64,000 nucleotides of DNA from Cytobacillus luteolus (GCF_017873715.1 NZ_JAGGKM010000004.1:124001-188000), one strand, 5' to 3'. Numbered from the stretch's first letter, positions 49,581 through 60,987 are shown. The notes: generated by a model not told the origin, from the sequence alone. Numbers and translations are program-made.

Positions 49581-51836
49581 TTATACTTCTGGCTCAGGTT
49601 CTTTATCTTCGATTTTCGCATAGCGTCTCTTCTCAAGTTGTTTATGTTTCCAAACTAACCATAACTGTGATGCAAGGAAAAGTGAAGAATACGTACCAGC
49701 AATTAATCCAACTAGTAAAGCAAACGAGAAGTTGGTGATGGATTCTGCACCTAGGAATAGTAAAGCTAGGACGACAAATACCACTGTGATTACAGTACTT
49801 ACTGATCTGCCAAGTGTTTGGCGTAATGCTTTATTCACAATATCGGAGAGGTCTTCGAACGTTTTCACTCTCTTCGACTTCTTCATTAACTCACGAATGC
49901 GGTCAAACGTTACTATTGTATCATTAATCGAATAGCCGACAATTGTTAGTATTGCAGCTATAAATGTAATATCCACTTCTAAACGTGTTAAGCTAAACAA
50001 CATAATGATAAAGAAGGCATCGTGTAGTAACGCTATAATCGCTGCTATCGCCATTATCATTTCAAAACGAATCGTTACGTAGATGATAATTCCTATGGAT
50101 GCTATCATCACTGCAAAAAAAGCATTTCTTGCAAGTTCTTTACCTACAGTTGGAGATACCGTGCTTACACTTGGTTCTGCGCCATAAAGGTTTTGAAAAT
50201 GAGTTTTAACCTCTGCAATTTCATCCTTAGATAGTACGCCTATAAACCTTGCAACTCCAATTTCTTTATTATCACCTGAAAGGATAACATCTTTTGGCTC
50301 ATAACCAAGGTCTCTAAATTCTTCAGTTACCTCTTGGGCTGTTAGCGACTTCTCAGCTAGGATTTCTACACGTGTACCACTAGCAAAATCAATCCCTAGA
50401 TTCAACTTTAACGTTAATAGTAAACCAATACCTAAAACAAACATAACTCCTGAAGCAATGAAGAATTTCTTACGATGCTTCACGAAATCAAAACGATCAT
50501 ATCTCGTTACTACTTCTGTTTCATCTGTTACTGTTGCTATATCAGCAATCTCACTTTGTTTAACTCCAAAGAGTCCTGGCTTATTATTAAAGATGCGACT
50601 ATTAACCCATAGGCCAAGGAGTAAACGCGAGCCATATACAGCTGTTAAGAAGCTGACCAAAATACTGACAATTAGCATTGTCGCAAAACCTTTAACAGAG
50701 CTTGTACCAAAACTAAATAATACAACTGCAGCTAACAGAGTCGTAATGTTTGCATCAAAGATTGTTGACAAGGAATTTCGATTACCAGATTTAAAGGCAG
50801 ACATTACAGATTTTCCTAATCTTAATTCTTCCCTAATGCGCTCATAAGTAATGATATTCGCATCAACCGCCATACCAACACCAAGCAGTAAAGCCGCAAT
50901 ACCTGGTAATGTTAATACAGCATTCATCCAGTCGAAAATTTGCAGAATCAAGAAAATGTAAATGCTTAGTGTGACAACCGCAATAATTCCTGGGAAGCGG
51001 TAATAGAAAATCATAAATAAAAAGATAATTGCAATACCGATCATTCCAGCAAAGACTGTTTTTTGCAATGCTGTTTCACCGAATTTTGCGCCAACTGATG
51101 TTGAATAAATTTCTTCAAGGTCTACAGGAAGTGAACCTGCATTGAGTAGATCAGCCAATTGATCTGCACTTTCAACTGTAAAATTACCTTCAATTTGAAC
51201 ATCTGATGTATTTAATATTTGTGAAACCCTTGGTGCTGAAATGAATTTTGGTTCAGCTTTTAGTGCTTCAGCAGCATAAGAGTCCACACCTTCTTCAAAA
51301 TCTAACCAAATGACAAGAAGGTTGTTAGGGACACCCATAGCCAAAATATCCTCAGTTACTTCTTTAAACAAATTTGCATCTTTTAACTTTAAGCTAACAA
51401 TTGGTTGGTTTTGCTCCGCAAAGCTTTGCTTTGCTCCATTTTCAACTAGGTCAGTTCCATCCAACATGATGTTATCATTTACATCACGGAATGTTAGCTT
51501 TGCTTGCGTTGATAATATTTCACGAACTGTGTTTTGATCATCCACTCCAGCTAACTGGACACGGATACGATCTTCACCTTCAATCTGGATATTAGGTTCA
51601 CTTACCCCAAGGACGTTTACACGTCTATCCAGAGCTTCAACCGTACTTAGTAGTACATCTCGATCAATGACATCTCCTTCTTTGGCAGGTTTAACTTCAT
51701 ATAGAATTTCAAAACCACCTTGAAGGTCTAATCCAAGTTTTATATTATTTACAATTCCATTTAGCGTTGTACCCATTAAACTTCCGATAAGAAGTACAAG
51801 CAGAAAAAAAGCTACTATCCGACCTCTTTTTACCAT
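49581..51836 (-). CDS. secDF: Fused preprotein translocase subunit SecDF
   Basis: This 751-aa protein is a natural SecD-SecF fusion with about 12 membrane helices. The SecD half has LGLDLQGGFEILYEV near residue 35, the P1 periplasmic-type domain, and ANIITYERIREELRLGKS. The SecF half starts near 455, with LNLGIDFASGTRVEI and INDTIVTFDRIRE. It uses proton motive force to pull proteins out of SecYEG. AAGGAGGATTACGTTTCAA precedes the ATG. It precedes the CDF gene and follows comN. Confidence 0.96.
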   Translation of the reverse strand: MVKRGRIVAFFLLVLLIGSLMGTTLNGIVNNIKLGLDLQGGFEILYEVKPAKEGDVIDRDVLLSTVEALDRRVNVLGVSEPNIQIEGEDRIRVQLAGVDDQNTVREILSTQAKLTFRDVNDNIMLDGTDLVENGAKQSFAEQNQPIVSLKLKDANLFKEVTEDILAMGVPNNLLVIWLDFEEGVDSYAAEALKAEPKFISAPRVSQILNTSDVQIEGNFTVESADQLADLLNAGSLPVDLEEIYSTSVGAKFGETALQKTVFAGMIGIAIIFLFMIFYYRFPGIIAVVTLSIYIFLILQIFDWMNAVLTLPGIAALLLGVGMAVDANIITYERIREELRLGKSVMSAFKSGNRNSLSTIFDANITTLLAAVVLFSFGTSSVKGFATMLIVSILVSFLTAVYGSRLLLGLWVNSRIFNNKPGLFGVKQSEIADIATVTDETEVVTRYDRFDFVKHRKKFFIASGVMFVLGIGLLLTLKLNLGIDFASGTRVEILAEKSLTAQEVTEEFRDLGYEPKDVILSGDNKEIGVARFIGVLSKDEIAEVKTHFQNLYGAEPSVSTVSPTVGKELARNAFFAVMIASIGIIIYVTIRFEMIMAIAAIIALLHDAFFIIMLFSLTRLEVDITFIAAILTIVGYSINDTIVTFDRIRELMKKSKRVKTFEDLSDIVNKALRQTLGRSVSTVITVVFVVLALLFLGAESITNFSFALLVGLIAGTYSSLFLASQLWLVWKHKQLEKRRYAKIEDKEPEPEV

Positions 51837-51963
51837 TTGAAACGTAATCCTCCTTCTGTCTACAAAAAGCTAGCTAAAATACCAATAATCCCATTATGAA
51901 ACAACACCTAAAACCTGTCAATGTCAGAGGTGAAAGGAGGAAAATAAGTGAATCGTCTAAAAA

Positions 51964-52272
51964 TTACTTTCCAAACAAAGCTTTATACGACTCTTTGCCT
52001 TCTTCAGAAAATACATTATCCGTAGATTTAAAGGCTTCAATTGTAGCATATGTAATATAATCACTGATATTTAGTGATAAAATATCATTCACAATTTCAT
52101 GAAGTTTTCTTTCTTCAGTTGCTTTCTTCCATCTCTTTTTTGTTAAAAACCCCCATAACTCTTCTTCAGTCACTTTGTCATAACCAAACAATTGGAATTC
52201 CTCAAGTTTACTAATTAATGCAGGCTCAACCTGTGTACGATATTGGTCGAAAGGATGTTTATTAATACTCAT
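51964..52272 (-). CDS. comN: Post-transcriptional regulator ComN
   Basis: This 102-aa soluble, mostly helical protein includes FQLFGYDKVTEEELWGFLTK and ILSLNISDYITYATIEAFKS, matching ComN (YrzD). In B. subtilis ComN is needed for comE mRNA and competence and interacts with DivIVA at cell poles. AGGGGGACTAAG precedes the ATG. It is next to secDF, as in B. subtilis. Confidence 0.9.
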   Translation of the reverse strand: MSINKHPFDQYRTQVEPALISKLEEFQLFGYDKVTEEELWGFLTKKRWKKATEERKLHEIVNDILSLNISDYITYATIEAFKSTDNVFSEEGKESYKALFGK

Positions 52273-52282
52273 CTTAGTCCCC

Positions 52283-52777
52283 CTATAAAATTGAAATAGA
52301 TAGTAATCCTAAACTAACAATGATTGCAGCACTTATCACCCCAAGTGAAATGGCTATAAAAGCATAACGAAAACGAATTCCAAAGATAGCAGCTGCTATA
52401 CAAGCACTATAGGCTCCAGTTGTTGGGAGAGGAAGTGCTGTAAATAATAGCAGTCCCACGGCTCCGTATTTTTCAACATTATTTCCTTTTTTTAACGTAC
52501 GATGATAAAGCCAATTATACATTTTTTGATATAGATTAAACCTCATTAACCACTTACTTAATGGATGAAAAAGTAAAAGTATTGGGATTAATGGAAGTAA
52601 ATTTCCACTTACACTTAATAGGATTGATTTTGCAAGACTAAAATCATAGTGAATATAGGCAAGTGGTAAGCCACCTCTTAATTCTAAAATCGGTAAAGCC
52701 GAGATAACTAAAATAATTAATTCTGGAGGCAAAAATTCAAGGTTTTGCACAAGGAAATCTTTTATTCTTTCTTTCAT
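52283..52777 (-). CDS. Small multidrug-export-like membrane protein (COG2426)
   Basis: This 164-aa protein has about four membrane helices. ALPILELRGGLPLAYIHY and ALPLPTTGAYSACIAAAIFG are the Pro/Gly-rich signatures of the Sm_multidrug_ex family. Family naming as an exporter is weakly supported, so substrate is unknown. AAAGGATTGATTAG precedes the ATG. It is 10 bases from comN in the same direction and probably in one operon. Confidence 0.8.
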   Translation of the reverse strand: MKERIKDFLVQNLEFLPPELIILVISALPILELRGGLPLAYIHYDFSLAKSILLSVSGNLLPLIPILLLFHPLSKWLMRFNLYQKMYNWLYHRTLKKGNNVEKYGAVGLLLFTALPLPTTGAYSACIAAAIFGIRFRYAFIAISLGVISAAIIVSLGLLSISIL

Positions 52778-52847
52778 CTAATCAATCCTTTCTCTACGAA
52801 TAATGTTATCTATTTAACATTATGAGAAAGGGAATAGAATAATACTT

Positions 52848-52878
52848 GTCATGCTTGGCCCCCTACCTCGCATATAGT
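52848..52878 (+). promoter_or_regulatory. Candidate sigma-E promoter of spoVB
   Basis: TCATGCT (52848-52854) resembles a sigma-E -35 and CATATAGT (52871-52878) a -10. The spacer is 16, one or two bases longer than usual. spoVB is a sigma-E gene in B. subtilis. Evidence is weak by sequence alone. Confidence 0.35.
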
Positions 52879-52921
52879 AATTGTAAATGAAATAACCTTG
52901 TTTGAGAAGGTAGGGAAACAC

Positions 52922-54496
52922 ATGTCGAAACAAACATTTTTACAAGGAACGTTAATACTCATAGTTGCTGGCCTTATAACGAAGGTTTTAGGCTTTATAA
53001 ATCGAATAGTTGTAGCTAACTTGATTGGTGCAGAAGGTGTTGGCCTATATATGATGGCTGTGCCTACTTTCGTACTTACGATAACACTTGTACAAATGGG
53101 GCTACCTGTTGCGATTTCTAAGCTTATTGCTGAGGCTGAGGCAATTGGTGATCGGAGAAAGATAAAAAAAATACTTGTTGTTTCTCTAACCGTCACCGGC
53201 TCACTAAGTTTAATCTTCACACCTACAATGATATTCCTAGCTCCAATTCTATCTGAAACATTATTTACTGATTCTAGAACATATTGGCCTCTATTAGCTA
53301 TCTCTCCAATTGTTCCAATTATCGCTATCTCATCTGTGTTAAGGGGTTATTTCCAGGGCCGACAAAACATGCGTCCCGCTGCCATATCTCAAGTAATTGA
53401 GCAGGTTGTACGAATAACACTTGTAGCAGTATTTACTAAAGCCTTTCTACCTTATGGAATTGAGTTTGCCGCGGCGGGGGCAATGATATCAGCGGTAATA
53501 GGTGAATTAATTTCCTTACTTTATATGTTCTGGATGTTTAAAACGAAGAAACGAGTAAAAGTCCGAACTGATTTTTTCAAAGCTGTAAAGGCAGGGAAGC
53601 AAACGTTTAATGAATTAATGTCAATAGCTCTACCGACAACAGGCAGCAGATTGATAGGTTCAATTGCTTGGTTTTTTGAACCAATTGTAGTTGCTCAAAG
53701 TTTAGCTATTGCAGGTGTTGCTACACACCTTGCCACTAGCCAATATGGTCAGCTAACTGGATTTGCTTTACCTTTATTACTGTTGCCATCATTTATAACA
53801 TATGCTCTCGCAACATCCTTAGTTCCAGCAATTAGCGAGGCGGCCGCTAAAAAACAAACTCTTTTAATTGAACACCGTTTGCAACAAGCACTTAGATTAT
53901 CTTTAGTTACCGGTGGTTTAGCAGTAGTAGTTTTATATGTTTTTGCAGCACCTCTTATGGAACTTATTTATGGGAGTGGAGAGTCCGCGATTTTTGTAAA
54001 GGTAATGGCTCCCTTCTTTATCTTTTACTACTTTCAAGGACCTTTACAGGCTACATTACAGGCATTAGATTTAGCAAAAGCCGCCATGATTAATAGCATA
54101 ATAGGTGCAGTAGTTAAGACGATCGCTATATTCGCATTAGCAACACGTCCTGAGCTTGGAATTATGGGTGCTGCTTTAGCAATAGTTGCAGGTATGGTTT
54201 TAGTTACCCTACTGCATTTTAGTACAATTGTAAAAATCATTTCTTATAGTTTTTATGTAAGGGATTATATTAAGAGCTTTTTAACAATGGTCGGATCAGG
54301 TATTTGTGGGCACTATTTATTTACAACTGTATTTATATCCTTGCCTCTAATTAGTAAAACATTAGTTTCAATCATCTTTACTTCACTAGTCTATTGCGTT
54401 CTTCTATTTGCATTTAGACTGGTTGATAGAAATGAAGTGAAGAGAATCCCATTTGTTGGTCCACCACTTGCAGCATTTCTACCAATTAAAAAGTAA
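52922..54496 (+). CDS. spoVB: Stage V sporulation protein B (lipid-linked glycan flippase)
   Basis: This protein of about 524 aa has 14 membrane helices and belongs to the MOP/MurJ-like superfamily. MSKQTFLQGTLILIVAGLIT and RIVVANLIGAEGVGLYMM at the N-terminus are nearly identical to B. subtilis SpoVB. It is required for cortex formation in the mother cell, probably moving cortex precursor. ATG 52922 follows AAGGTAGGGAAACAC; the frame up to 52898 is not used. Confidence 0.95.
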   Translation: MSKQTFLQGTLILIVAGLITKVLGFINRIVVANLIGAEGVGLYMMAVPTFVLTITLVQMGLPVAISKLIAEAEAIGDRRKIKKILVVSLTVTGSLSLIFTPTMIFLAPILSETLFTDSRTYWPLLAISPIVPIIAISSVLRGYFQGRQNMRPAAISQVIEQVVRITLVAVFTKAFLPYGIEFAAAGAMISAVIGELISLLYMFWMFKTKKRVKVRTDFFKAVKAGKQTFNELMSIALPTTGSRLIGSIAWFFEPIVVAQSLAIAGVATHLATSQYGQLTGFALPLLLLPSFITYALATSLVPAISEAAAKKQTLLIEHRLQQALRLSLVTGGLAVVVLYVFAAPLMELIYGSGESAIFVKVMAPFFIFYYFQGPLQATLQALDLAKAAMINSIIGAVVKTIAIFALATRPELGIMGAALAIVAGMVLVTLLHFSTIVKIISYSFYVRDYIKSFLTMVGSGICGHYLFTTVFISLPLISKTLVSIIFTSLVYCVLLFAFRLVDRNEVKRIPFVGPPLAAFLPIKK

Positions 54497-54527
54497 CCAC
54501 CCTTTCATGGATGGTTACTTTTATTTT
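54491..54527. terminator. Bidirectional terminator after spoVB
   Basis: AAGTAACCA and TGGTTACTT pair with CC/GG in the stem. TTATTTTTTT follows on the plus strand, and the convergent DUF421 gene ends at 54521 inside it. Confidence 0.8.
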
Positions 54528-55201
54528 TTTTCATCCTTTATATCAATAACGAACGTCCCTTTTTTCTCGTTATAGGAACAGTAAGATATCTTCTTAATAT
54601 CCTTATATCCAAGGTTACGTAGTTGCTGTCGTATCCATAAATTTGTTTTATTTATTTTTTCTAGTTGTTTTTCTTGAACAACCCCGTCGATAATGATAGG
54701 CCACTCGAATTCACTTACTGTAGGATTATTGTTTTGTTGTTGTTCGTACTCCTTTTGGAACACAGAAAGCTTGCCAGATGGCTCAAGTATTGCAAACTCT
54801 ACATCAGAAACACTTCGAACATTTTTCTCCCTTAATTGTAAAAGTAAATCATCAAAATTATACCGTTGTTTTCTCATTTCATGTTCATCAATTTTTCCTT
54901 TATCGATAATTACCGTAGGTTTACCATCTATAAGTTCGCGAATTTTTTGGCTTTTAATTGAAAAGTAGGCTAAAGCAATTTGAATTAGCATCAGTAATAA
55001 CATTGGAAAAACTGTATGCAGCAATGGATCAGATGTATTTTCGATAGATACAACAGCCATCTCAGCAATCATAATCGAAACAACTAGATCTACTATACTT
55101 AACTCACCAATTTCTCTTTTGCCCATTAGACGAAATATAAATAAGATCACAAAGTAAATAAAAATCGTTCTAGCGGTAATGATTACATATTCCTCCACCA
55201 A
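54521..55201 (-). CDS. yrbG: DUF421/YetF-type membrane protein YrbG
   Basis: This 226-aa protein has three N-terminal membrane helices (about 8-27, 35-55, 62-82). The soluble DUF421 domain contains LIDGKPTVIIDKGKID and NVRSVSDVEFAILEPSGKLS. The family also includes YetF. The location next to spoVB and yrzE matches B. subtilis yrbG. The first codon is TTG 55201 or the next codon GTG; GGGGG upstream suits either. Some members act in spore lipid/cortex or in germination-related functions, but none is proven here. Confidence 0.88.
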   Translation of the reverse strand: MVEEYVIITARTIFIYFVILFIFRLMGKREIGELSIVDLVVSIMIAEMAVVSIENTSDPLLHTVFPMLLLMLIQIALAYFSIKSQKIRELIDGKPTVIIDKGKIDEHEMRKQRYNFDDLLLQLREKNVRSVSDVEFAILEPSGKLSVFQKEYEQQQNNNPTVSEFEWPIIIDGVVQEKQLEKINKTNLWIRQQLRNLGYKDIKKISYCSYNEKKGTFVIDIKDEKK

Positions 55202-55475
55202 TAATTGCCCCCTTCAAACCTCTTGTAAAAGCGGAGTAAATCCTTACCTTTTTTTACAAACCAATATGTTTAGCTTTCTACAATTGTTCAAAAATCATTA
55301 GGATATTGTTCTACCATTTTTAGGAACAAAAAGTAAAATCTTGATTCTAAAATTAATTGGACATGAATATGCTCGTACTAAGGCTAGATGTAAGAAGAAA
55401 ATGTAGCACTTTTAGTCTTCATGATATTTCCCAATACCTTTTTACATCTACATCACTTAGAAAGGGGATGTCACA

Positions 55476-55856
55476 ATGAAAAACATGGGTATAGCAATGA
55501 TTTATGGTGTCGTAGCAATCTTAGTAGTTGTATTAGGCTCTAGTTTATTATTTTCTCTATTGCTTAAATTTACGACACTACAGGAATCTTCATTGTCCTG
55601 GGTTATCTTAATTCTTTCATTCTTAGCGCTATTTATCGGTGGTTTTGTTTCGGGAGGGAAAGGAAAAGAAAAAGGATGGTTAATGGGAGGCGCAACAGGC
55701 TTGTTATACATCCTAATTGTGTTTTTGTTTAACTTTTTAGGTTTTGATAGTACTTTCTCCACTGAGCAGTTCTTTTATCATACTGGGTTCTTAGCTACAG
55801 CAATGATTGGCGGTATAATTGGGGTTAATGTAACGACTCCTGCTAGAAACGCATAA
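55476..55856 (+). CDS. yrzE: TIGR04086-family membrane protein YrzE
   Basis: This 126-aa protein has four membrane helices (about 7-28, 40-58, 68-88, 102-120) and the Gly-rich FIGGFVSGGKGKEKGWLMGG between helices 2 and 3. It matches the YrzE/TIGR04086 group, with unknown function. AAAGGGG lies before the ATG. The 274-bp gap upstream is shared with divergent yrbG and shows no confident promoter; GATGTAA/TTACATC form a distant inverted repeat with a long loop. Confidence 0.85.
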   Translation: MKNMGIAMIYGVVAILVVVLGSSLLFSLLLKFTTLQESSLSWVILILSFLALFIGGFVSGGKGKEKGWLMGGATGLLYILIVFLFNFLGFDSTFSTEQFFYHTGFLATAMIGGIIGVNVTTPARNA

Positions 55857-55870
55857 AAGTAATAAAGAAA

Positions 55871-55899
55871 AAAGAGCTTTCATTTGAAAGCTCTTTCCT
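55871..55899. terminator. Bidirectional terminator between yrzE and yajC
   Basis: AAAGAGCTTTC and GAAAGCTCTTT form an 11-bp stem with a 4-base loop and T/A-rich flanks. Confidence 0.85.
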
Positions 55900-55904
55900 T
55901 TTAC

Positions 55905-56165
55905 CTAATTTCTTGTTTCGCGTACTGCTTGACGATCAAAAGTAAGTCTAGCGCCGTCTCCAGCTTTAAGTACGATTGTATCCTCATCAATTGCATCAAC
56001 AATACCGTGAAATCCACCAACAGTTATAACTTTATCACCTTTTTTAATAGACGATTGCATTTCACGAACTGCTTTTTGACGCTTTTGCTGTGGACGGATT
56101 AACAGAAAATAAAAAATAGCAAACATTAGTATTAATGGTCCAACTGTTCCTAATAAACCTTCCAT
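55905..56165 (-). CDS. yajC: Preprotein translocase subunit YajC
   Basis: This 86-aa protein has one N-terminal membrane helix (about 6-24) followed by LIRPQQKRQKAVREMQSS and KGDKVITVGGFHGIV, the YajC hallmark. It associates with SecDF. AAAGGGGTGAACTAA precedes the ATG. It follows tgt in the same direction, as in many bacteria. Confidence 0.94.
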   Translation of the reverse strand: MEGLLGTVGPLILMFAIFYFLLIRPQQKRQKAVREMQSSIKKGDKVITVGGFHGIVDAIDEDTIVLKAGDGARLTFDRQAVRETRN

Positions 56166-56198
56166 TTAGTTCACCCCTTTCATAAGTTGCAGTCTAGC

Positions 56199-57507
<1,309 letters not shown>

Positions 57508-57542
57508 ACTAAACCTAGTAAAAGCCTTTTATATATCCCTAG

Positions 57543-58568
57543 TTAGATAATTAGCATAGCATCTCCAAAGCTAAAGAAACGATAACGTTCCTTTACTGCT
57601 TCATTGTATGCATGTAAAATCTTTTCTCTTCCTACTAGTGCACTGATCATCATAACTAGTGTTGATTTAGGTAGATGGAAGTTTGTAATTAACCCATCTA
57701 TTGCTTTAAATTCATAACCTGGATAGATAAAGATATTCGTCCAGCCATTGCATTCCTGAAATTGACTGTATGTATTCATAATTGTTTCGAGGGTTCGTGT
57801 TGATGTTGTTCCAACAGAAATGATTCTTCCACCTTCTGCTTTTACTTTATTTAGTAGTTCTGCTGTTCCTTTGGTCATTTGATAAAATTCTGAGTGCATA
57901 TCATGTTCTTCAATTGAGTCAACACTTACAGGTCGAAACGTTCCTAATCCAACATGTAACGTTATAAAGGCAACATGAACTCCTTTATCCTTAATTTCTT
58001 GCAGTAATTTTTCGGTAAAATGTAATCCTGCTGTAGGGGCAGCTGCTGAACCTCGTTCTCGAGCAAATACAGTCTGGTAACGTTCTTGGTCATCTAATTG
58101 TTCTTTAATGTAGGGTGGTAATGGCATTTCTCCAAGTGAATCTAGAACTTCGTAGAAGATGCCTTCATATTGAAACTCGAAGGTTCTTCCTCCTTGATCA
58201 CTCGTACCTGTACAAGTTGCCTTTAGGCGTCCATCTCCAAATGTTAGCACACTACCTTCTTTCACTCTCTTTGCCGGTTTAACTAGGGTTTCCCATGTAT
58301 CATCTGATGCTTGTTTTAACAACAATACCTCAACTTTTGCGCCAGTATCTTCTTTTACTCCGAATAGCCTTGCAGGTAAAACCCTTGTATCATTTAGGAC
58401 TAAACAGTCTCCTTCATTTAGGTATGTAAGAATGGATCTAAATGTATCGTGGGTTAGTTCTCCTGTTTGCTTATCTAGTACTAGTAGCCTAGAGGCTTCT
58501 CGATCTTCAAGCGGAGTTTGAGCGATGAGTTCCTCTGGTAAATGGAAATCAAATAAATCTACTTTCAT
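57543..58568 (-). CDS. queA: S-adenosylmethionine:tRNA ribosyltransferase-isomerase
   Basis: This 341-aa enzyme builds epoxyqueuosine on preQ1-tRNA using the ribosyl of [37 protein letters not shown] and [11 protein letters not shown] are conserved blocks, and [21 protein letters not shown] is the signature. It is full length. GGTGAAAAA precedes the ATG. It is upstream of tgt on the same strand, with a repeat element between. Confidence 0.96.
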   Translation of the reverse strand: MKVDLFDFHLPEELIAQTPLEDREASRLLVLDKQTGELTHDTFRSILTYLNEGDCLVLNDTRVLPARLFGVKEDTGAKVEVLLLKQASDDTWETLVKPAKRVKEGSVLTFGDGRLKATCTGTSDQGGRTFEFQYEGIFYEVLDSLGEMPLPPYIKEQLDDQERYQTVFARERGSAAAPTAGLHFTEKLLQEIKDKGVHVAFITLHVGLGTFRPVSVDSIEEHDMHSEFYQMTKGTAELLNKVKAEGGRIISVGTTSTRTLETIMNTYSQFQECNGWTNIFIYPGYEFKAIDGLITNFHLPKSTLVMMISALVGREKILHAYNEAVKERYRFFSFGDAMLII

Positions 58569-58622
58569 TTTTTCACCTATTTCTAATTCATTTCGGTTTG
58601 AATCTAATTTGTTAAGTTCAAA

Positions 58623-59038
58623 TCGGTTTATCAGTCATCATTTGTGCATTTTGGGCCAAATGAGGTCACATAAACAGTTTTATCAGCCGTCAGTTGTGCA
58701 CTTTGGGCCAAATTAGGTTACATAAATCGTTTTATCAACCCTCATTTGTGCACTTTGGGCCAAATGAGGTCACATAAACAGTTTTATCAGCCGTCATTTG
58801 TGCATTTTGGTCCAAATGAGGTCAAATAAACAGTTTTATCAGCCGTCATTTGTGGACTTTGGACCAAATGAGGTCACATAAATCGTTTTATCAGCCGTCA
58901 GTTCTGCATTTTAAACCAAACGAGGTCACATAAATCGTTTTATCAGCCCTCAATTCTACATTTTGGTCCAAATGAGATCACATAAATCGTTTTATCAGCC
59001 CTCAATTCTGCATTTTGGTCCAAATGAGGTCACATAAA
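58623..59038. repeat. Tandem array of eight 52-bp units
   Basis: Eight units with an exact 52-base period and no indels run from 58623 to 59038. Each ends with CACATAAA or a close variant and starts with CAGTTTTATCAGCC or TCGTTTTATCAGCC. Many units contain TCATTTG...CAAATGA and TTTGGNCCAAA inverted arms. Sequence varies at scattered sites. Units are directly joined with no unique spacers, so it is not a CRISPR. A 52-base period does not keep one reading frame. It fills the gap between queA and yrzS. Confidence 0.95.
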
Positions 59039-59062
59039 CATTTTTATAGGGTTCTAATCTAT

Positions 59063-59254
59063 TCATTTAAATCGACCAATCACATAGAAGATGATTGATA
59101 GGACGATGCTTACCACAATTGATGTTACAATTGGAAAGTAGAATGTTGTGTTGCCCTTTTTTATAACAATATCACCAGGAAGTTTTCCTATAAATTGCCA
59201 TATCATGCCTATGATAAGTAGGATTATGCCTAGGGTCATTAATATTTTCCCCAT
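59063..59254 (-). CDS. yrzS: DUF2905 membrane protein YrzS
   Basis: This protein of about 63 aa has two membrane helices, MTLGIILLIIGMIWQFIG (about 5-22) and VTSIVVSIVLSIIFYVIG (about 43-60), with the conserved LPGDIVIKKGNTTFYFPI between. ATG 59254 follows AGGAGTGATATTG, which overlaps the ruvB stop, so the two are coupled. Function is unknown; it always accompanies ruvAB in Bacillus as far as I recall. Confidence 0.85.
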   Translation of the reverse strand: MGKILMTLGIILLIIGMIWQFIGKLPGDIVIKKGNTTFYFPIVTSIVVSIVLSIIFYVIGRFK

Positions 59255-59259
59255 CAATA

Positions 59260-60261
59260 TCACTCCTTAGGAATTTCCATGTGGAAGTGGTTGTAAACTA
59301 ACTCGGTTACAATCCTGCCTCTTGGTGTTCGTTGGAGAAAGCCAATTTGCAATAAATAGGGTTCATATACATCTTCAATCGTATGAGCCTCTTCGCCAAT
59401 TGTTGCAGCAATGGTTTCTAGACCAACAGGTCCTCCTCTGAACTTTTCAATGATCCCTTTAAGTAATTTATGGTCAATATGATCCAATCCTAAACTATCG
59501 ACCTGAAGAAGTTCAAGTGCTTCGCTGCAAAGAGTATTCGTTATTTCTCCATTCCCTCGAACTTGAGCAAAATCTCTAACTCTTCTCAAGAGACGATTAG
59601 CAATTCTCGGAGTCCCACGTGATCGTCTAGCAACTTCAATGGCTGCATTTGGTTCAATCGCTACATCTAGTATTTCAGCGGTTCGTTCAACTATATCGGT
59701 TAGCTGTGCTTCATTATAATATTCAAGTCTACTTAACACACCGAACCGGTCCCGTAGAGGTGCGGACAGAGATCCAGCCCTTGTAGTAGCCCCTACAAGG
59801 GTGAATGGAGGGAGATCTAACCTTACAGACCTTGCCGTTTCCCCTTTACCAATAACTATATCCAAACAAAAGTCCTCCATCGCAGGATAAAGAACCTCTT
59901 CGACGGAGCGGTGTAATCTATGTATCTCATCTATAAATAAGACATCACCTGGCTCTAAGGCAGTTAAAACAGCAGCCAAATCACCTGGACGTTCAATTGC
60001 AGGTCCAGAAGTCGTTCGGATATTCACACCCATCTCATTAGCAATAATTGTAGCAAGAGTAGTTTTCCCAAGACCAGGAGGTCCATACAATAGGACGTGA
60101 TCTAACGTTTCTTGTCTCATCTTTGCTGCTTCAATAAAGACTTCCATATTGGCTTTAACCTTATCTTGGCCAATATACTGTTTAAGCGTTTGTGGTCTTA
60201 AACTTTGTTCGAGTGAAGACTCATCTATATCTGCTTCACCAGAGACAATTCTTTCCTCCAT
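59260..60261 (-). CDS. ruvB: Holliday-junction branch-migration ATPase RuvB
   Basis: This 333-aa AAA+ motor has [14 protein letters not shown] (Walker A, near residue 60), [15 protein letters not shown] (Walker B), [15 protein letters not shown] (sensor 1/Arg finger) and a C-terminal winged helix ([15 protein letters not shown]). It works with RuvA. AAGGGGGACTAAATT precedes the ATG, 13 bases from ruvA. Confidence 0.97.
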   Translation of the reverse strand: MEERIVSGEADIDESSLEQSLRPQTLKQYIGQDKVKANMEVFIEAAKMRQETLDHVLLYGPPGLGKTTLATIIANEMGVNIRTTSGPAIERPGDLAAVLTALEPGDVLFIDEIHRLHRSVEEVLYPAMEDFCLDIVIGKGETARSVRLDLPPFTLVGATTRAGSLSAPLRDRFGVLSRLEYYNEAQLTDIVERTAEILDVAIEPNAAIEVARRSRGTPRIANRLLRRVRDFAQVRGNGEITNTLCSEALELLQVDSLGLDHIDHKLLKGIIEKFRGGPVGLETIAATIGEEAHTIEDVYEPYLLQIGFLQRTPRGRIVTELVYNHFHMEIPKE

Positions 60262-60274
60262 AATTTAGTCCCCC

Positions 60275-60886
60275 TTATTTTAGTAGCATTTGGAGAGCCT
60301 TTCTTATGTATTGATCAGTTGTCATTGTTTCTTGTAAAAGCTCTGGTATGATTTTTTTGATTTCACGCTCCGCATACCCTAGAACTTTTAAAGCTTCAAC
60401 CGCCTCATCAAGTGCTTCAGAAGATGTACTTTCAAGAATGAGCCTATCTTCTGACGTAAATAAATCATCTAATCCTTCCGGTACTAAATCATGAAGTTTC
60501 CCTTTTAAATCAAGGATCATTTGCCTTGCTGTTTTCTTGCCGATGCCAGGGAAACGGACTAAGAATTTTTCATCCTCGTTCTCAATGGCTCGTACAACTT
60601 GGGCTGGTTGTCCTGAAGCTAAGATCGCGAGTCCACCTTTTGGACCTATACCAGAAACATTTAATAACTTCATAAACAGTGCTCTCTCTTCACGCGTTTG
60701 AAAGCCATATAAGGCTAAAATATCCTCACGAACATGTTGATACGTGTATATGGTGACCATTTCATTTTTATTCTTTCTAAATACAAATGGATTTGGTGTA
60801 TAAATCAGATAGCCTACTCCATTATTTTCGACAACAATATATTCCGGGTTAACAAAATCTATTTGTCCTTTTATAAATTCAATCAA
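60275..60886 (-). CDS. ruvA: Holliday-junction binding protein RuvA
   Basis: This 203-aa protein has an OB fold (1-63), helix-hairpin-helix pair ([32 protein letters not shown]) and a C-terminal RuvB-binding domain. The start is TTG 60886 ([16 protein letters not shown]), matching the family N-terminus, with GAGGAGAG upstream. The frame to 60919 adds [11 protein letters not shown], which overlaps the ribosome-binding site and is rejected. Confidence 0.95.
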   Translation of the reverse strand: MIEFIKGQIDFVNPEYIVVENNGVGYLIYTPNPFVFRKNKNEMVTIYTYQHVREDILALYGFQTREERALFMKLLNVSGIGPKGGLAILASGQPAQVVRAIENEDEKFLVRFPGIGKKTARQMILDLKGKLHDLVPEGLDDLFTSEDRLILESTSSEALDEAVEALKVLGYAEREIKKIIPELLQETMTTDQYIRKALQMLLK

Positions 60887-60949
60887 TGAAATTCTCTCCT
60901 CTTTCTTGCTGTACCTCATTTTATCATATTTATTAAAATGTACAGAGAA

Positions 60950-60987
60950 AAAACACGAAAAAAGACTAGCTTATAGGACTAGTCTTT
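60950..60987 (-). terminator. Terminator overlapping the bofC 3' end
   Basis: AAAGACTAG (60961-60969) pairs with CTAGTCTTT (60979-60987). TTTTTTCGTG follows on the minus strand. The stem includes the bofC stop codon TAG. Confidence 0.8.

Noticed and set aside
55386-55450. Possible terminator or operator upstream of yrzE (GATGTAA...TTACATC)
   Set aside because: Loop of about 45 bases and no T-run; could be chance.
58623-59038. CRISPR array
   Set aside because: Units are joined directly with no unique spacers and no cas genes nearby.
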